Below, one piece after another: positions 28,271-45,767 of a DNA stretch of 64,000 nucleotides. Each line of letters starts with the position of its first letter. Position 1 is the stretch's first letter. The stretch is taken from positions 1-64,000 of the forward strand of contig NZ_JASCQP010000043.1 of the NCBI RefSeq assembly GCF_030010555.1, written 5' to 3'. The notes under the pieces are model-generated. The model was not told the DNA's origin and made no database searches. It saw nothing but the letters and a program-made list of their open reading frames with translations. Both the position numbers and the translations under genes were made by a program. This DNA comes from Halomonas rhizosphaerae (GTDB lineage Bacteria; Pseudomonadota; Gammaproteobacteria; Pseudomonadales; Halomonadaceae).

Positions 28271-28719
28271 CAGTCGCGCTCGTCCCTGTCTGCCGAACCA
28301 TTGCCTGTCGAACCCTCGTCTGCCGGCCCGCGGTCGTCATCCGCCGCCTCGTCCTGCTGGGCCTGGTCGCTGGCGACGGCCTCGTCGATCAGCGAGGAGA
28401 GTCGCTGGCCACGCACCACGCTCTCGTCATAGTGGAAGCGCAGTTCCGGCACATGGCGCAGCTTGATGCGACGGGCGATCTGGCTGCGCAGGAAACCGGC
28501 GGCCCGCTTGAGCACCGCCAGGTTCTCCTTGATGCGTTCGGGTGTCTGCTCGCCCAGCAGGGTCACGTGGACATCGGCATAGCCGAGATCGCGACTGACC
28601 TCGACGCCGCTGACGGTGACCATGCCCAGCCGCGGATCCTTGACCTCGCGCTGGATGAGCACCGCCAGCTCCTTCTGGAGCTGGTCGGCCACCCGGTCGG
28701 TACGCTTGAACTCGCGCAT
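28270..28719 (-). CDS. rbfA: 30S ribosome-binding factor A
   Basis: Late 30S maturation and cold-adaptation factor with a KH-like fold. 149 residues with TDRVADQLQKELAVLIQREV near the N-terminus, the DPRLGMVTVSGVEVSRDL core and HVPELRFHYDES. The acidic C-terminal tail (about 110-149) is longer than in E. coli RbfA (133). Follows infB by 18 bp. Confidence 0.95.
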   Translation of the reverse strand: MREFKRTDRVADQLQKELAVLIQREVKDPRLGMVTVSGVEVSRDLGYADVHVTLLGEQTPERIKENLAVLKRAAGFLRSQIARRIKLRHVPELRFHYDESVVRGQRLSSLIDEAVASDQAQQDEAADDDRGPADEGSTGNGSADRDERD

Positions 28720-28737
28720 GTACGACTCCTCGAGCCC

Positions 28738-31266
28738 TTAGAGGGTCCGCTCGACCTTGACCTGATCGAAGACCTCGATCTTGTCGCCGACCTGGACATC
28801 GTTGTAGTTCTTCACGCCGATGCCGCACTCCATGCCGTTGCGCACTTCCTGGACGTCGTCCTTGAAGCGGCGCAGGGACTCGAGCTCGCCCTCGTAGATC
28901 ACCACGTTGTCGCGCAGCACGCGGATCTTCTTGTTACGGAAGACGCTGCCCTCGACCACCATGCAGCCGGCCACCGCGCCGATCTTGGGTGCACGGAAGA
29001 CATCACGAACCTCGGCCACGCCGACGATCTCTTCCTTCCACTCCGGTGCCAGCATGCCGCTCATGGCCTGCTTGACCTCGTCGATCAGCTGGTAGATGAC
29101 GCTGTAGTAGCGCAGGTCCAGGCCTTCACGCTCGATGATCTCGCGGGCCGCGGCATCGGCACGCACATTGAAGCCGACCACGATGGCGTCACTGGCCAGT
29201 GCCAGGTTGGCATCGGTGCCGGTGATGCCACCCACGCCGGAGGAGACCACGGCCACTTCCACCTCGTCGGTGGAGAGCTCTTCCAGGGCGCCCTTGATCG
29301 CTTCCAGGGAACCCTGGACGTCGGCCTTGAGCACGATGTTGAGCTTGGCGGCCACGTCCTGGCCCATCTGGCTGAACATGTTCTCCAGCTTGGCCTTCTG
29401 CTGGCGCGCCAGGCGCACCTCGCGGTACTTGCCCTGACGGAAGTTGGCGACCTCGCGGGCCTTCTTCTCGTCGGCCAGCACCATGAAGTCGTCACCCGCC
29501 TCGGGCGTGCCGTCCAGGCCCTGAATCTCCACCGGGGTGGACGGGCCGGCCTCGTCGACCTGCTTGCCCAGCTCGTTGGTCAGCGCGCGGACACGGCCGT
29601 AGTGCAGGCCTGCCAGCACGATGTCGCCCTTCTTCAGGGTACCGTTCTGGACCAGCACCGTGGCCACCGGGCCGCGGCCCTTGTCCAGGCGAGACTCGAC
29701 CACCACGCCCTTGCCGGGCGCCTCGGGGACGGCCTTGAGCTCGAGCACCTCGGAGACCAGCTGGATGGCTTCCAGCAGTTCCTCGATGCCCTCGCCGGTG
29801 TGCGCGGAGACATGAACGAACTGGGTATCACCGCCCCACTCCTCGGAGATCACGCCGTGCTGCGAGAGCTCGTTCTTGATCCGGTCCAGGTCGATGCCCG
29901 GCTTGTCGATCTTGTTGACCGCGACCACCATCGGCACCTCGGCGGCACGCGAGTGCTCGATCGCCTCGATGGTCTGGGGCATGACGCCGTCATCGGCGGC
30001 CACCACCAGCACGACCACGTCGGTGGCCTTGGCACCGCGGGCACGCATGGCGGTGAACGCCGCGTGGCCCGGGGTATCCAGGAAGGTCACGCCACCGTGG
30101 TCGTCCTCCACGTGGTAGGCACCGATGTGCTGGGTGATGCCGCCGGCTTCGCCGGTGGCCACCTTGGCCTTGCGGATGTAGTCGAGCAGCGAGGTCTTGC
30201 CGTGGTCGACGTGACCCATCACGGTGACCACCGGCGAGCGGGTGATCTCCTCGCCCTCGTAGGAGATGCCCTCGAGGACCTCGGTCTCCAGCGCATCGTC
30301 CTTGACCAGCTTGGGCTTGTGCCCCATCTCCTCGACCACGATGGCCGCGGTGTCCTGGTCGATGGTCTGGTTGATGGTCACCGCCGCCCCCATGGTGAAC
30401 ATGGCCTTGATGACCTCGTTCGCCTTGATCGACATCTTGTCGGCCAGGTCGGCGACGCTGATCGACTCGGGGATGGAGACCTCGCGGACGATCGGCTGGG
30501 TCGGCTTCTGGAAGCCATGCTTGCCGCCACCGCCCTGGCTGCCGCCACCGCGGCGGCCACCACGACGCTCGGCGCGCTTGGCCTTCTTGCCGCCACGGCG
30601 ACGCTCCTCGCGGTCACCGCGATCGTCGTCGTCGCGCTCGCCACGGCCCTTCTTGCCGGCACCGGCCTTGGTGGTCGCCTTCTTGACGGCGGCGCGGCGC
30701 GGCTCGGGACGTCCCTCCTTGGGCGGGGCCGGGGGCTCCTCCGCGGGCGGGGCGGTGTCGAGCTCCGGCACCGGGATCTCAGGCTCGGCGGCGGCCTTCT
30801 CGGCCTCGAGCTTGGCCGCGGCCTCGCGGGCGGACTCCTCGGCGGCACGCGCCTTGGCTTCCTCGGCCTCGCGGGCATCCTTGGCGGCCTGGGCCTGCTG
30901 GGAATCGGCCATGTCGCCCACCAGCTGGCGCGGCCCGGCGTCTTCCGTCGGCTCCGGCTTGGTCTCTTCCTCGGCACGCTTGACGTAGGTGCGCTTCTTG
31001 CGCACCTGAACCTCGATGCTCTTGCCGCGCTCGCCGGTCTTGATGCGGCTGCGCGTCTTGCGCGTCAGGGTGATGCGGTTCTTCGCCCCCGCGCCGCTGC
31101 CGCCATGGCTCTTGGTGAGATAGTCGAGCAGCTGACGCTTGTCCTCCTCGGACACGGCATCGCTCTCGGACTTCTGACCGAGCCCGGCTTCCTTCATCTG
31201 CTCCAGCAGGCGGGGCACATCGCGCCCCACCTTCGCTGCAAAATCCTTAACGGTCATTTCTGACAT
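28738..31266 (-). CDS. infB: Translation initiation factor IF-2
   Basis: GTPase that brings initiator tRNA to the 30S subunit. 842 residues: N-terminal IF2N domain ([10 protein letters not shown]), a long charged Ala/Glu/Arg-rich linker (about 60-260), then the G domain with [20 protein letters not shown] and NKIDKP, and the C-terminal beta-barrel and tRNA-binding domains. The ATG at 31266 has GGAGGG about 5 bases upstream; a second ATG three codons later is an alternative. Confidence 0.96.
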   Translation of the reverse strand: MSEMTVKDFAAKVGRDVPRLLEQMKEAGLGQKSESDAVSEEDKRQLLDYLTKSHGGSGAGAKNRITLTRKTRSRIKTGERGKSIEVQVRKKRTYVKRAEEETKPEPTEDAGPRQLVGDMADSQQAQAAKDAREAEEAKARAAEESAREAAAKLEAEKAAAEPEIPVPELDTAPPAEEPPAPPKEGRPEPRRAAVKKATTKAGAGKKGRGERDDDDRGDREERRRGGKKAKRAERRGGRRGGGSQGGGGKHGFQKPTQPIVREVSIPESISVADLADKMSIKANEVIKAMFTMGAAVTINQTIDQDTAAIVVEEMGHKPKLVKDDALETEVLEGISYEGEEITRSPVVTVMGHVDHGKTSLLDYIRKAKVATGEAGGITQHIGAYHVEDDHGGVTFLDTPGHAAFTAMRARGAKATDVVVLVVAADDGVMPQTIEAIEHSRAAEVPMVVAVNKIDKPGIDLDRIKNELSQHGVISEEWGGDTQFVHVSAHTGEGIEELLEAIQLVSEVLELKAVPEAPGKGVVVESRLDKGRGPVATVLVQNGTLKKGDIVLAGLHYGRVRALTNELGKQVDEAGPSTPVEIQGLDGTPEAGDDFMVLADEKKAREVANFRQGKYREVRLARQQKAKLENMFSQMGQDVAAKLNIVLKADVQGSLEAIKGALEELSTDEVEVAVVSSGVGGITGTDANLALASDAIVVGFNVRADAAAREIIEREGLDLRYYSVIYQLIDEVKQAMSGMLAPEWKEEIVGVAEVRDVFRAPKIGAVAGCMVVEGSVFRNKKIRVLRDNVVIYEGELESLRRFKDDVQEVRNGMECGIGVKNYNDVQVGDKIEVFDQVKVERTL

Positions 31267-31293
31267 TACGACCCTCCTCAGCCCGTGACCCGT

Positions 31294-32787
31294 TTACTGT
31301 TCGTTCTCGAACCATGGCGCACGGGCAGTCATGATCAGTGCCGCGGCGCGCTCCTCGTCGATTCCCTCGATGTCCAGCAGGTCATCGACGGACTGCTCGG
31401 CCAGGTCCTCCATGGTGACAATGCCCCGGCTGGCCAGGATGAAGGCCAGGTGGCGCTCCATACCGTCCATCTCCAGCAGGTCGTCGGCCGGCTGGGCGCC
31501 ATCGAGTTCCTCCTCGGAGGCGATGGCCAGGTTCAGCAGTTCATCCTTGGCGCGAGCGCGCAGCTCCTCGATGAGCTCCTCGTCGAATTCCTCGATCTCC
31601 AGCATCTCCTCGACCGGCACGTAGGCAACCTCCTCCAGGGAGGTGAAGCCCTCTTCCACCAGCAGGCGCGCCACGTCCTCGTCGATGTCCAGGTGCTGGA
31701 TAAAATGCTCGACCAGGCTGTCGATCTCCTGATCGCGCTTGTCCTCGGCCTCCTCCTCAGTCATGACGTTGAGACGCCATCCGGTGAGCTCGGAGGCCAG
31801 GCGCACGTTCTGGCCACTGCGGCCGATGGCCTGGGCCAGGTTGTCCTCGGCGACGGCCACATCCATAGCATGGGCCTCCTCGTCGACGAGGATCGAGGCG
31901 ACATCCGCGGGCGCCATGGCGTTGATCACCAGCTGCGCCGGATTGTCGTCCCACAGCACGATGTCCACGCGCTCGTTCTGCAGCTCCGAGGAGACCGCCT
32001 GCACCCGCGAGCCGCGCATGCCCACGCAGGCCCCCACGGGATCGATGCGCCGGTCGTTGGTCTTGACCGCGATCTTGGCCCGCGAGCCCGGGTCGCGCGC
32101 CGCGCCCTTGATCTCGATGAGCTGCTCGGCGATCTCCGGCACCTCGATGCTGAACAGCTCGATGATCAGCTCCGGGCAGGTGCGCGACAGGATCAGCTGG
32201 GCACCGCGGGCCTCGGGATCGACCTTGACCAGCAGCGCACGGACCCGCTCGTTCATGCGGTAGCGCTCGCCGGGGATCATCTCGCTGCGCGGCAGGAAGG
32301 CCTCGGCATTCTCGCCCAGGTCGATGATCAGGCCGTCGCGTGTCGTCTTCTTGACGATGCCGGCGACCAGTTCGCCCTCGCGCTCGGCATACTGGCGCAC
32401 CACCTCGGCCCGCTCGGCCTCGCGCACCTTCTGCACGATGACCTGCTTGGCGGTCTGGGCGGCGATCCGGCCGAAGGAGGCGTTCTCGATGCGCTCCTCG
32501 ACCACGTCACCCAGCCCCAGGGGCGGGTCGCGGCGCTCGGCAAAGGAGAGCTTGATCTGGGCATCGGGCCCGTCGAAGTCATCGTCCTCGACCACCTCCC
32601 AGCGGCGGAACGTCTCGTAATCGCCGGTCTCGCGGTCGATGTGCACGCGCACGCTGGCTTCCACGTCCTCGAAGCGCTTGCGCGATGCACTGGCCAGGGC
32701 CGCCTCGACGGCCTCGAAGATCACCTCGCGGGGGACCCCCTTCTCGTTGGAGATCGTGTCGACGACCGCCAGAATTTCTTTACTCAT
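31294..32787 (-). CDS. nusA: Transcription termination/antitermination factor NusA
   Basis: Binds RNA polymerase and nascent RNA and modulates pausing, termination and antitermination. 497 residues: N-terminal polymerase-binding domain, S1 domain (about 135-200, [20 protein letters not shown]), two KH domains (about 230-345, including [13 protein letters not shown] and [13 protein letters not shown]) and two acidic C-terminal repeats typical of gammaproteobacteria. Same strand and order as the nusA-infB operon elsewhere. Confidence 0.96.
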   Translation of the reverse strand: MSKEILAVVDTISNEKGVPREVIFEAVEAALASASRKRFEDVEASVRVHIDRETGDYETFRRWEVVEDDDFDGPDAQIKLSFAERRDPPLGLGDVVEERIENASFGRIAAQTAKQVIVQKVREAERAEVVRQYAEREGELVAGIVKKTTRDGLIIDLGENAEAFLPRSEMIPGERYRMNERVRALLVKVDPEARGAQLILSRTCPELIIELFSIEVPEIAEQLIEIKGAARDPGSRAKIAVKTNDRRIDPVGACVGMRGSRVQAVSSELQNERVDIVLWDDNPAQLVINAMAPADVASILVDEEAHAMDVAVAEDNLAQAIGRSGQNVRLASELTGWRLNVMTEEEAEDKRDQEIDSLVEHFIQHLDIDEDVARLLVEEGFTSLEEVAYVPVEEMLEIEEFDEELIEELRARAKDELLNLAIASEEELDGAQPADDLLEMDGMERHLAFILASRGIVTMEDLAEQSVDDLLDIEGIDEERAAALIMTARAPWFENEQ

Positions 32788-32830
32788 GCCTTAGCCTCGC
32801 CAGTGAACCTGTCCTTATGCACCGAGCACA

Positions 32831-33289
32831 TCACGTGAACTGCGGGACGACCCGCGCCTGATCGATGCCCTCGATGGGAAAGCAATATTCCTCGCCGTCG
32901 ATCTGCAGCAGCACCTCATCACTCTCGACGCCGGCCAGCAGCCCCTGGAACTTGCGCCGCCCATCGAAGGGCAGGCGCAGCTTCACGGCCACCACATGAC
33001 CGGCGTAGCGCTCGAACTGTTCGAGGGTGAACAGCGGCCGGTCCATGCCCGGCGAGGAGACTTCCAGCCGATACTCGCCGGGCACCGGATCCTCGACATC
33101 GAGCACCGCACTGACCTGGCGGCTGACATCGGCGCAATCGTCCACGCTGACCCCGTCCTCGTGATCGATATAGATCACCAGGCGGGAATGTTTGCCCTGG
33201 GACAGATGATCGATGCCCCATAGCTCGAACCCCATGGCGGAGACCACCGGTTCGATCAGCGCATGCAGCGCAGCATCCTTGATTGCCAC
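32831..33289 (-). CDS. rimP: Ribosome maturation factor RimP
   Basis: Assists 30S subunit assembly. 152 residues with the two-domain RimP pattern ([53 protein letters not shown]). It starts with GTG at 33289, giving MAIKDAAL. First protein gene of the long minus-strand unit rimP-nusA-infB-rbfA-truB-rpsO-pnp; the operon promoter should lie in 33290-33405 but I do not see a clear one. Confidence 0.95.
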   Translation of the reverse strand: MAIKDAALHALIEPVVSAMGFELWGIDHLSQGKHSRLVIYIDHEDGVSVDDCADVSRQVSAVLDVEDPVPGEYRLEVSSPGMDRPLFTLEQFERYAGHVVAVKLRLPFDGRRKFQGLLAGVESDEVLLQIDGEEYCFPIEGIDQARVVPQFT

Positions 33290-33405
33290 GGAAGAAAGCT
33301 CCTACAGCCGTTGCATCAGGCACCTGGCCGGGAGTGAAGAGAAGAGTCAGGTGGCTGATTGGCGTTGCCCGGAACAGCGCCGCCGTCTCCGGCTGGCAAG
33401 CTGCT

Positions 33406-33436
33406 AACAAAAAGCCCCTTCACAGGAAGGGGCTTT
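33406..33436 (-). terminator. Intrinsic terminator behind the initiator tRNA gene
   Basis: AAAGCCCCTT / AAGGGGCTTT, a perfect 10-bp stem with a 6-base loop, followed on the minus strand by TTTTTGTT. It ends the tRNA transcript before rimP, or allows partial read-through into it. Confidence 0.82.
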
Positions 33437-33505
33437 CACAAGAAACCTGTATACCACTTCGGCTCTCTGGCATGCCCCTCAACATCTGCATGCCTGCCAG
33501 GAAGA

Positions 33506-33582
<77 letters not shown>

Positions 33583-33693
33583 TCAATCTAGGCCGGTGAT
33601 TGTAAGCCCACATGACGACTTCGTCAAGCGGCAACACCGCATACTGCCAATCCTGCTTCGAAGTCCCGACGTTCATGTCGACCACTTCGCATA

Positions 33694-33780
33694 TGGTGCC
33701 GAAGGCGGGACTTGAACCCGCACGGCCATAAGGCCACTACCCCCTCAAGATAGCGTGTCTACCAATTCCACCACTTCGGC
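33694..33780 (-). tRNA. tRNA-Leu (GAG)
   Basis: An 87-nt class II tRNA with a long variable arm (GTGGCC..GGCCGTG region), acceptor GCCGAAG / CTTCGGC, anticodon loop TTGAGGG (GAG) and encoded CCA. It lies between secG and the initiator tRNA, as leuU does in E. coli. It reads CTC/CTT leucine codons. Confidence 0.95.
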
Positions 33781-33803
33781 ATCGGGGAGGCTGGATGACG
33801 ACG

Positions 33804-34163
33804 TCAGTCGCCGCTTTCCTCCAGCGCTGGCGCAGCATTATCCACATCGCTGCCGGCATCGTCAAGGGTCGGCACGGCATTCTGCTGCTCGATCAGCTCC
33901 GCGTCGGGAATACCGGCCTCGGGCGCATCGCCGGCCTCGGAAGCGAACCAGGCCAGGGTCAGGGAGGTGGCGAAGAAGGCCACGGCCAGCAGCCCGGTGA
34001 ACTTCGCCAGGAAGCTGCCGCTGCCCCGCGAGCCGAACACGGTCTGGGAGGCACCGCCACCGAAGGCGGCACCGGCTTCGGCGCCCTTGCCCTGCTGCAG
34101 CAGGATCAGGACGACCAGGGCGATGGCGATCGCCACATGGGTCATGAGAATGGCAACTTGCAT
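33804..34163 (-). CDS. secG: Preprotein translocase subunit SecG
   Basis: Small non-essential subunit of the SecYEG inner-membrane translocon. 119 residues with two transmembrane segments (about 4-22 and 53-71) flanking the conserved LLQQGKGAEAGAAFGGGASQ stretch, then an acidic tail. It lies 4 bp behind tpiA, so both are cotranscribed with the two tRNA genes downstream. Confidence 0.95.
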   Translation of the reverse strand: MQVAILMTHVAIAIALVVLILLQQGKGAEAGAAFGGGASQTVFGSRGSGSFLAKFTGLLAVAFFATSLTLAWFASEAGDAPEAGIPDAELIEQQNAVPTLDDAGSDVDNAAPALEESGD

Positions 34164-34167
34164 GGAT

Positions 34168-34917
34168 TCAACCTGCTGACTGACAAATGGCTAGGAAATC
34201 GTCGACCTTGAGCGAGGCACCGCCCACCAGGCCGCCGTCGATATCGGACTGGGCGAGCAGCTCGGCGGCATTATCCGCCTTCATGCTGCCGCCGTACAGC
34301 AGACGCATGCCGTCGGCCAGCGTCTGGTCATAGCGCGCCAGGCACCCGCGGATGGCCGCGTGCACCGCCTGGGCCTGCTCGGGGCTCGCCGTGCGCCCGG
34401 TCCCGATGGCCCACACGGGCTCGTAGGCGACCACCAGGCGGGCGCGCTCGGCCTCGTCGAGGGCATCGAACACCGCCTCGACCTGGCCCAGCACCACCGC
34501 CTCGGTGCGCTCGGCCTCGCGCTCCTCGAGGGTCTCGCCGACGCACAGCACCGGCGTGAGCTCCTCGGCCAGGGCCGCCCTGACGCGTGCCAGAACCGCG
34601 GCATCGTCTTCCCCGAACAGGGTACGGCGCTCGGAGTGGCCGACCAGCACCAGCCGTGCCCCGCACTCGCGCAACATCGCCGCGCTGACCTCGCCGGTGA
34701 AGGCCCCCGAGGGACGGTCGCTGAGCGTCTGGGCGCCGACCGTCACCGATGTCTCGCCGAGCGCCCGGCCTGCCGCCTCCAGGAAGGGGAAAGGCACCAT
34801 CAGCGCCACCTCCACGTTCACGGGCAGGGAGATATCGGCGAAGGCCCGGCCGAACTCCTCGACCAGGGCCAGGGAGCCGTTCATCTTCCAGTTTCCGGCG
34901 ATCAGCGGCATGCGCAT
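34168..34917 (-). CDS. tpiA: Triosephosphate isomerase
   Basis: Interconverts dihydroxyacetone phosphate and glyceraldehyde 3-phosphate. 249 residues with the catalytic lysine in AGNWKMNG (K11), the histidine in LVGHSERR and the glutamate in VVAYEPVWAIGTG, then LLYGGSMKADNAAEL. The ATG at 34917 has AGAGGAA upstream; an in-frame start at 34965 adds an unrelated leader. Confidence 0.96.
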   Translation of the reverse strand: MRMPLIAGNWKMNGSLALVEEFGRAFADISLPVNVEVALMVPFPFLEAAGRALGETSVTVGAQTLSDRPSGAFTGEVSAAMLRECGARLVLVGHSERRTLFGEDDAAVLARVRAALAEELTPVLCVGETLEEREAERTEAVVLGQVEAVFDALDEAERARLVVAYEPVWAIGTGRTASPEQAQAVHAAIRGCLARYDQTLADGMRLLYGGSMKADNAAELLAQSDIDGGLVGGASLKVDDFLAICQSAG

Positions 34918-34998
34918 GGGGGTTCCTCTTTCAAGGTGGTGCGAAATGGTATAGGAGGGGCCCATTCAAGACAACCGGCCCCGGGCCGCCTGTCCCGA

Positions 34999-36348
34999 TC
35001 AACCGAGCAGCGCCTCGACGTCGCCGGCCAGGCGACGTGCCAGGGCGTCGACATCCAGGTGGGGGCGCCCCTCGACCATCACGCGGATCAGCGGCTCGGT
35101 GCCCGAGGCCCGCAGCAGCACGCGCCCCTGGTCGCCCAGCTCCGTCTCCAGGGTGCTCACCGCCTGCTTGAGGGAGGCCTGCTCCAGCAGTGCCTTGGCA
35201 TCGCTGCCCGGCGTCAGGCGCACATTGACCAGCGCCTGGGGCGCCTTCTGCAGGCCGGCGAGCAGGCGCCCCAGCGACTGCTGCTCGCGAACCATGATCG
35301 CCAGCACCTGCAGCGCCGAGACGATGCCGTCGCCGGTGGTCTGCACATGGCCGCAGACGATATGGCCGGAGGACTCGCCGCCCAGTTGCCAGCCGTTGGC
35401 GGCCAGCCGCTCCATCACGTAACGGTCCCCGACCCGGGCGCGCTCGAAGGGGATGTCGAGCTCGCCCATGGCGGCCGCCAGGCCGAAGTTGGACATCAGG
35501 GTCCCCACCACGCCACCGCCCAGCTCGCCCCGGGCGTGGCGATCCCTGGCGATCAGGTAGAGGATGTCGTCACCGTCGATCTCGCGGCCGTCGGCATCCA
35601 CCAGCAGCACCCGATCGCCGTCGCCGTCGAAGGCCACCCCGAGGTCGGCCGACTGCTGGATCACCGCCGCCCGCAGCGCGGCGGGGTGGGTCGAGCCCAC
35701 CTCCTGGTTAATGTTCAGGCCGTCCGGAGTGGCGCCGATCAGGCTGACCTCCGCGCCCAGCTCGCGGAAGACGCTGGGGGCGATGTGGTAGGTGGCGCCA
35801 TGGGCACAGTCGATGACCATCTTCAACCCGTGCAGGCTGACCCGGTCGGGGATGGTCGACTTGCAGAACTCGATGTAGCGCCCGGGGGCATCATCGACCC
35901 GCATCGCCTTGCCCAGACGATCCGGCGCCACGGTGGTCAGCGACTCCTCGAGCATGGCCTCGATGCGCGCCTCGACCTCGTCGTCCAGCTTGGTACCGGC
36001 GGCGGAGAAGAACTTGATGCCGTTGTCCTGGAAGGGGTTATGGGAGGCCGAGATGACGATGCCGGCATCGGCGCGGAAGGTGCGCGTCAGGTAGGCAATC
36101 GCCGGGGTCGGCATGGGCCCCAGTAGCATCACGTCGACGCCGGCGGCGGAGAGGCCCGCCTCCAGGGCCGACTCGAACATGTAGCCCGAGATCCGGGTGT
36201 CCTTGCCGATCATCACCCGGGCGCGTCCCTTGTCCCGGGTCAGCACCCGGCCGGTGGCCCAACCCAGCTTGAGCATGAAGTCGGCCGTGATGGGCGGCTC
36301 GCCCACGGTGCCGCGGATGCCATCGGTGCCGAAGTAGCGTCTAGTCAT
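34999..36348 (-). CDS. glmM: Phosphoglucosamine mutase
   Basis: Converts glucosamine-6-phosphate to glucosamine-1-phosphate for UDP-GlcNAc synthesis. 449 residues: [10 protein letters not shown] at the start, the phosphoserine S102 in [13 protein letters not shown], the metal site [13 protein letters not shown], the sugar-binding GGESSGH and the C-terminal phosphate site [15 protein letters not shown]. Its start overlaps the end of folP by 8 bases. Confidence 0.96.
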   Translation of the reverse strand: MTRRYFGTDGIRGTVGEPPITADFMLKLGWATGRVLTRDKGRARVMIGKDTRISGYMFESALEAGLSAAGVDVMLLGPMPTPAIAYLTRTFRADAGIVISASHNPFQDNGIKFFSAAGTKLDDEVEARIEAMLEESLTTVAPDRLGKAMRVDDAPGRYIEFCKSTIPDRVSLHGLKMVIDCAHGATYHIAPSVFRELGAEVSLIGATPDGLNINQEVGSTHPAALRAAVIQQSADLGVAFDGDGDRVLLVDADGREIDGDDILYLIARDRHARGELGGGVVGTLMSNFGLAAAMGELDIPFERARVGDRYVMERLAANGWQLGGESSGHIVCGHVQTTGDGIVSALQVLAIMVREQQSLGRLLAGLQKAPQALVNVRLTPGSDAKALLEQASLKQAVSTLETELGDQGRVLLRASGTEPLIRVMVEGRPHLDVDALARRLAGDVEALLG

Positions 36349-37207
36349 GCGTACTGCCTTCCTCGAGTACGGCCCAGGTCATGTTCACCGCGTCCACGTG
36401 GGGCCCCACGTCGTGGACGCGCAGGAGTCGGGCGCCGCGCTCCACCGCCAGGGCGGAGAGCGCCAGGCCACCGGAGAGGCGCTCTTCCACCGGCCGCTCC
36501 AGCACCTTGCCGATCATGCTCTTGCGCGACATGCCCACCAGCAGCGGCAGCCCGAGTTCCCCCAGGCGGTCCATGTGCTTGAGCAGCCGCAGGTTGTGCT
36601 CCACCGACTTGGCGAAGCCGAAGCCCGGGTCGAGCAGCATGCGCTCGCGACGCAGCCCGCCAGCCTCGCAGGCCGCCACCCGCTCCGCCAGGAAGGCGGC
36701 CACGGCCTCCTCTACCGGTCGGTCGTAACGCGGGTCGTCCTGCATGTCGCCGGGCTCGCCGAGCATGTGCATCAGGCAGACCGGCAGTCCGCTGGCGACC
36801 GCCGCCGAGAGGGCCCCCTCGCGGCGCAGGTTGCGCACGTCGTTGATCATGCCGGCACCGGCCTGCGCCGTCGCCTCGATCACCTCGGGCGTGCTGGTAT
36901 CCACCGAGACCAGGGCATCGAACTCGCGCACCAGGGCCTCCACCACCGGCACCACCCGGTCCAGCTCCTGCTGGACCGAGACCGGCTCGGCACCGGGTCG
37001 CGTGGACTCGCCGCCCACGTCGATGATCGCGGCCCCCTCGGCCAGCATCTGCTCGGCATGGCGCAGGGCGTCATCCGGCACCGCATGGCGGCCGCCGTCG
37101 GAGAAGGAGTCGGGGGTGACGTTGAGGATCCCCATTATGCGGGGAAAGGAGAGGTCGAGCCGGTGCCGGCCACACGGCAGGTGCGTCGGTGTACGGGTAT
37201 CCATCAT
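36341..37207 (-). CDS. folP: Dihydropteroate synthase
   Basis: Condenses pterin pyrophosphate (the FolK product) with p-aminobenzoate; target of sulfonamides. 288 residues with [27 protein letters not shown], the MINDVRNL strand and [15 protein letters not shown]. Two adjacent ATG codons (37207 and 37204) are possible; AGGAAG is placed better for the second. Between ftsH and glmM, the standard order. Confidence 0.96.
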   Translation of the reverse strand: MMDTRTPTHLPCGRHRLDLSFPRIMGILNVTPDSFSDGGRHAVPDDALRHAEQMLAEGAAIIDVGGESTRPGAEPVSVQQELDRVVPVVEALVREFDALVSVDTSTPEVIEATAQAGAGMINDVRNLRREGALSAAVASGLPVCLMHMLGEPGDMQDDPRYDRPVEEAVAAFLAERVAACEAGGLRRERMLLDPGFGFAKSVEHNLRLLKHMDRLGELGLPLLVGMSRKSMIGKVLERPVEERLSGGLALSALAVERGARLLRVHDVGPHVDAVNMTWAVLEEGSTHD

Positions 37208-37269
37208 CTTCCTGTTGGTCGAACGGCAAAGGCGCCCCGCAGGGCGCCTGTGGTTGCTGGCGGACGGCC

Positions 37270-39234
<1,965 letters not shown>

Positions 39235-39434
39235 GGGACTACCCTCATTGCAAGAATCTGTCGGCCGAAAATGCCTGGTCCTTCGACACTACATGAGCGG
39301 CACATGTTCAGCCAGCCTACGGCCGGAGCGGAAAACTACCGCCACTGTGACACAGTCGCGGCGCCGTGTCCGGCAATCGGCCCGTTAGGCGCGGCCTATC
39401 GTGGCAGCGCGTTCTGTGCGGTCGAGGACATGCC

Positions 39435-40100
39435 TCAGCCGCGAAACCCTTCCGCCAGCAGGTAGACCTCGCGGGAGCGTGCCCGGGAGGCTTCCGGCTT
39501 GCGGGTCACCACCCGCGTGAAGCTGCCGCGCAGCTCCTTGAGAAAGGCATCGAATCCCTCTCCCTGGAACACCTTGGCCAGGAAGGTACCGCCGGGCGAG
39601 AGCGTCTGGCGTGCCAGGTCCAGCGCCAGCTCGACAAGGACCATCGCCTGGGGCTGGTCGATGGCCGCCATCCCGCTCATATTGGGGGCCATGTCGGACA
39701 TCACAAGGTCCACCCGCCGATCGCCGAGGGTGGCGAGGATCGCCTCGAGCACGCGCTCCTCGGTGAAGTCGCCCTGGATGAAGTCGACATCCGCCAGGGC
39801 ATCCATCTCCAGGAGGTCGGAGGCGATCACCACCCCCTCGGAGCCGACTTTCTCGGCGGCCACCTGGCTCCAGCCGCCGGGGGCGGCGCCCAGGTCGATC
39901 ACCGTCATCCCGCGGCGCAGCAGGCGGTCCTTCTCGTCCAGCGCCAGCAGCTTGTAGCTGGCGCGGCTGCGATAGCCGTCCTGCCAGCTCTGCTGCACGA
40001 AGCGGTCGTCGAAGTGCTCCTTCAGCCAGCCCTTGCTGGTCTTGCTGGCCGGCGCCTTGCCGGCAGCGGCCTTGGAGCGGGAAGCGTTGGAACGTGCCAC
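39435..40100 (-). CDS. rlmE: 23S rRNA (uridine-2'-O) methyltransferase
   Basis: Heat-shock rRNA methyltransferase (FtsJ/RrmJ) acting on U2552 of 23S rRNA. 221 residues with a basic N-terminus, [14 protein letters not shown], the SAM motif [35 protein letters not shown] and the last catalytic lysine region [13 protein letters not shown] start at 40100 with AGGTGA upstream; an in-frame ATG at 40325 would run under yhbY's promoter and adds unrelated sequence. Upstream of ftsH, 200 bp away. Confidence 0.94.
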   Translation of the reverse strand: MARSNASRSKAAAGKAPASKTSKGWLKEHFDDRFVQQSWQDGYRSRASYKLLALDEKDRLLRRGMTVIDLGAAPGGWSQVAAEKVGSEGVVIASDLLEMDALADVDFIQGDFTEERVLEAILATLGDRRVDLVMSDMAPNMSGMAAIDQPQAMVLVELALDLARQTLSPGGTFLAKVFQGEGFDAFLKELRGSFTRVVTRKPEASRARSREVYLLAEGFRG

Positions 40101-40294
40101 GGCATCACCTGTGAATGGCCATGAATGACAGGCAGTCGAGCGGATTCCGGGAAGACCTGGTGGAGGTGCGACGGGGTGCTGACCTGCGGGCCCGGCCGTA
40201 GGAAACATGACGGGGACACGGCGGCGAGCTTTCGCCGCGCGGCGTTTCGCCGTACCATGTGCGCTGCGCGCCAACCGGGAAGAAGCAAGATACC

Positions 40295-40621
40295 ATGAGC
40301 TTGTCACAGGCACAAAAGAAAGCATTCCGCAGCATCGGCCACCACCTCGACCCCGTGGTCACCGTCTCCGAGAACGGGGCGTCCGAGGGTGTCCTGGCCG
40401 AGCTCGACCGCGCCCTGGGCGACCATGAGCTGGTCAAGGTCAAGCTCGCCCTGCCCGACCGCGACGACCGCGCCGCCATGCTCGACGAGCTGGTCGCGGC
40501 GAGCCGTGCCGAGCTGGTACAGAAGATCGGCAAGATGGCCCTGCTCTACCGCCACAACCCCCGGGTCAACCCGAAGCTCTCCAACATCACGCGCTTCGAG
40601 AACCATCACGGGCGGCGCTGA
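40295..40621 (+). CDS. yhbY: YhbY family RNA-binding protein
   Basis: CRM-domain protein that associates with pre-50S particles. 108 residues with the GxxG-type loop replaced by the family's [25 protein letters not shown] and [11 protein letters not shown] near the end. The ATG at 40295 matches the family N-terminus ([18 protein letters not shown]). Divergent from rlmE and convergent with greA, with a heptamer-flanked terminator between. Confidence 0.93.
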   Translation: MSLSQAQKKAFRSIGHHLDPVVTVSENGASEGVLAELDRALGDHELVKVKLALPDRDDRAAMLDELVAASRAELVQKIGKMALLYRHNPRVNPKLSNITRFENHHGRR

Positions 40622-40652
40622 CCGCGCTTCGCGCGAGCTGGAAGCCGCTCAG

Positions 40653-40680
40653 AGCTGTAAGCGTTAAGCCGTAAGCTGTA
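40653..40680 (+). repeat. Four-unit heptamer array behind yhbY
   Basis: AGCTGTA, AGCGTTA, AGCCGTA, AGCTGTA, then AG: exactly four 7-bp AGCNNNA units pointing at the terminator at 40694. Confidence 0.88.
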
Positions 40681-40693
40681 AGTCAAACCGACA

Positions 40694-40727
40694 CACCCCC
40701 GAGGTTCCGCCTCGGGGGTGTTTTCTT
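40694..40727. terminator. Terminator between yhbY and greA
   Basis: CACCCCCGAGG (40694-40704) and CCTCGGGGGTG (40710-40720) form a perfect 11-bp stem with a 5-base loop; TTTTCTT follows on the plus strand. On the minus strand the tail is only moderately T-rich (TGTGTCGGTTTG), so it serves yhbY best and greA partly. Confidence 0.87.
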
Positions 40728-40754
40728 ACAGCTTAAAGCTTATGGCTTACCGCT
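40727..40754 (-). repeat. Four-unit heptamer array behind greA
   Basis: On the minus strand, starting just after the greA stop: AGCGGTA, AGCCATA, AGCTTTA, AGCTGTA, then AG. Same unit type, number and final AG as the plus-strand array at 40653, mirrored around the terminator. Confidence 0.88.
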
Positions 40755-40758
40755 AGGG

Positions 40759-41231
40759 TCACAGGTGCTCCACGCTGGAGATCTCGTACTCGACCTCGCC
40801 GCCGGGAGTCCGCACCAACACCACGTCGCCCTCCTCCTTGCCGATCAGGGCACGGGCGATGGGCGAGGTCACCGAGATGCGACCGGCCTTGATGTCGGCC
40901 TCGTCCTCGCCGACGATGCGGTAGGTCACCTCGTCGTCGGTCTCCAGATTGATCAGACCCACGGTCACGCCGAAGATCACCTTGCCGGTCTGAGGCAGCT
41001 TGGTGACGTCGATCACCTGGGCGTTGGAGAGCTTGCCCTCGATCTCCTGGATACGCCCCTCGATGAAGCCCTGCTGCTCGCGGGCCGCATGGTACTCGGC
41101 GTTCTCCTTGAGGTCGCCGTGCTCGCGAGCCTCGGCGATGGCGGCAATCACCCTCGGCCGCGCCTCGCCCTTGAGCTCCTCGAGCTCCTTGCGAAGCCGT
41201 TTCTCACCGGCGACGGTCATCGGGACCTTGT

Positions 41232-41235
<4 letters not shown>
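40759..41235 (-). CDS. greA: Transcription elongation factor GreA
   Basis: Rescues backtracked RNA polymerase by stimulating transcript cleavage. 158 residues: N-terminal coiled coil (about 5-75) with the acidic tip ([14 protein letters not shown]) and the C-terminal FKBP-like domain ([16 protein letters not shown]). ATG at 41235 with GGAG upstream, overlapping the carB stop by ATGA. Confidence 0.96.
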
Positions 41236-44477
<3,242 letters not shown>

Positions 44478-44530
44478 GACGGTTCCCGCGGCTAATCGAT
44501 GAATGACGGTCTGATGGAGGGCGATGCAGC

Positions 44531-45676
<1,146 letters not shown>

Positions 45677-45767
45677 TGCAACGTCCTCCCAGGTTTTTTA
45701 GAGAGCTATCGAGACAGCTCGTCAGGAATACTGCGGGGCCATGGCCGGGCCCCGGGTGGCCGGCCCG

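Noticed and set aside
39345..39360. Short palindrome ACTGTGACACAGT upstream of ftsH
   Set aside because: Only 13 bp, no second copy and no promoter alignment; could be chance in a 200-bp gap.
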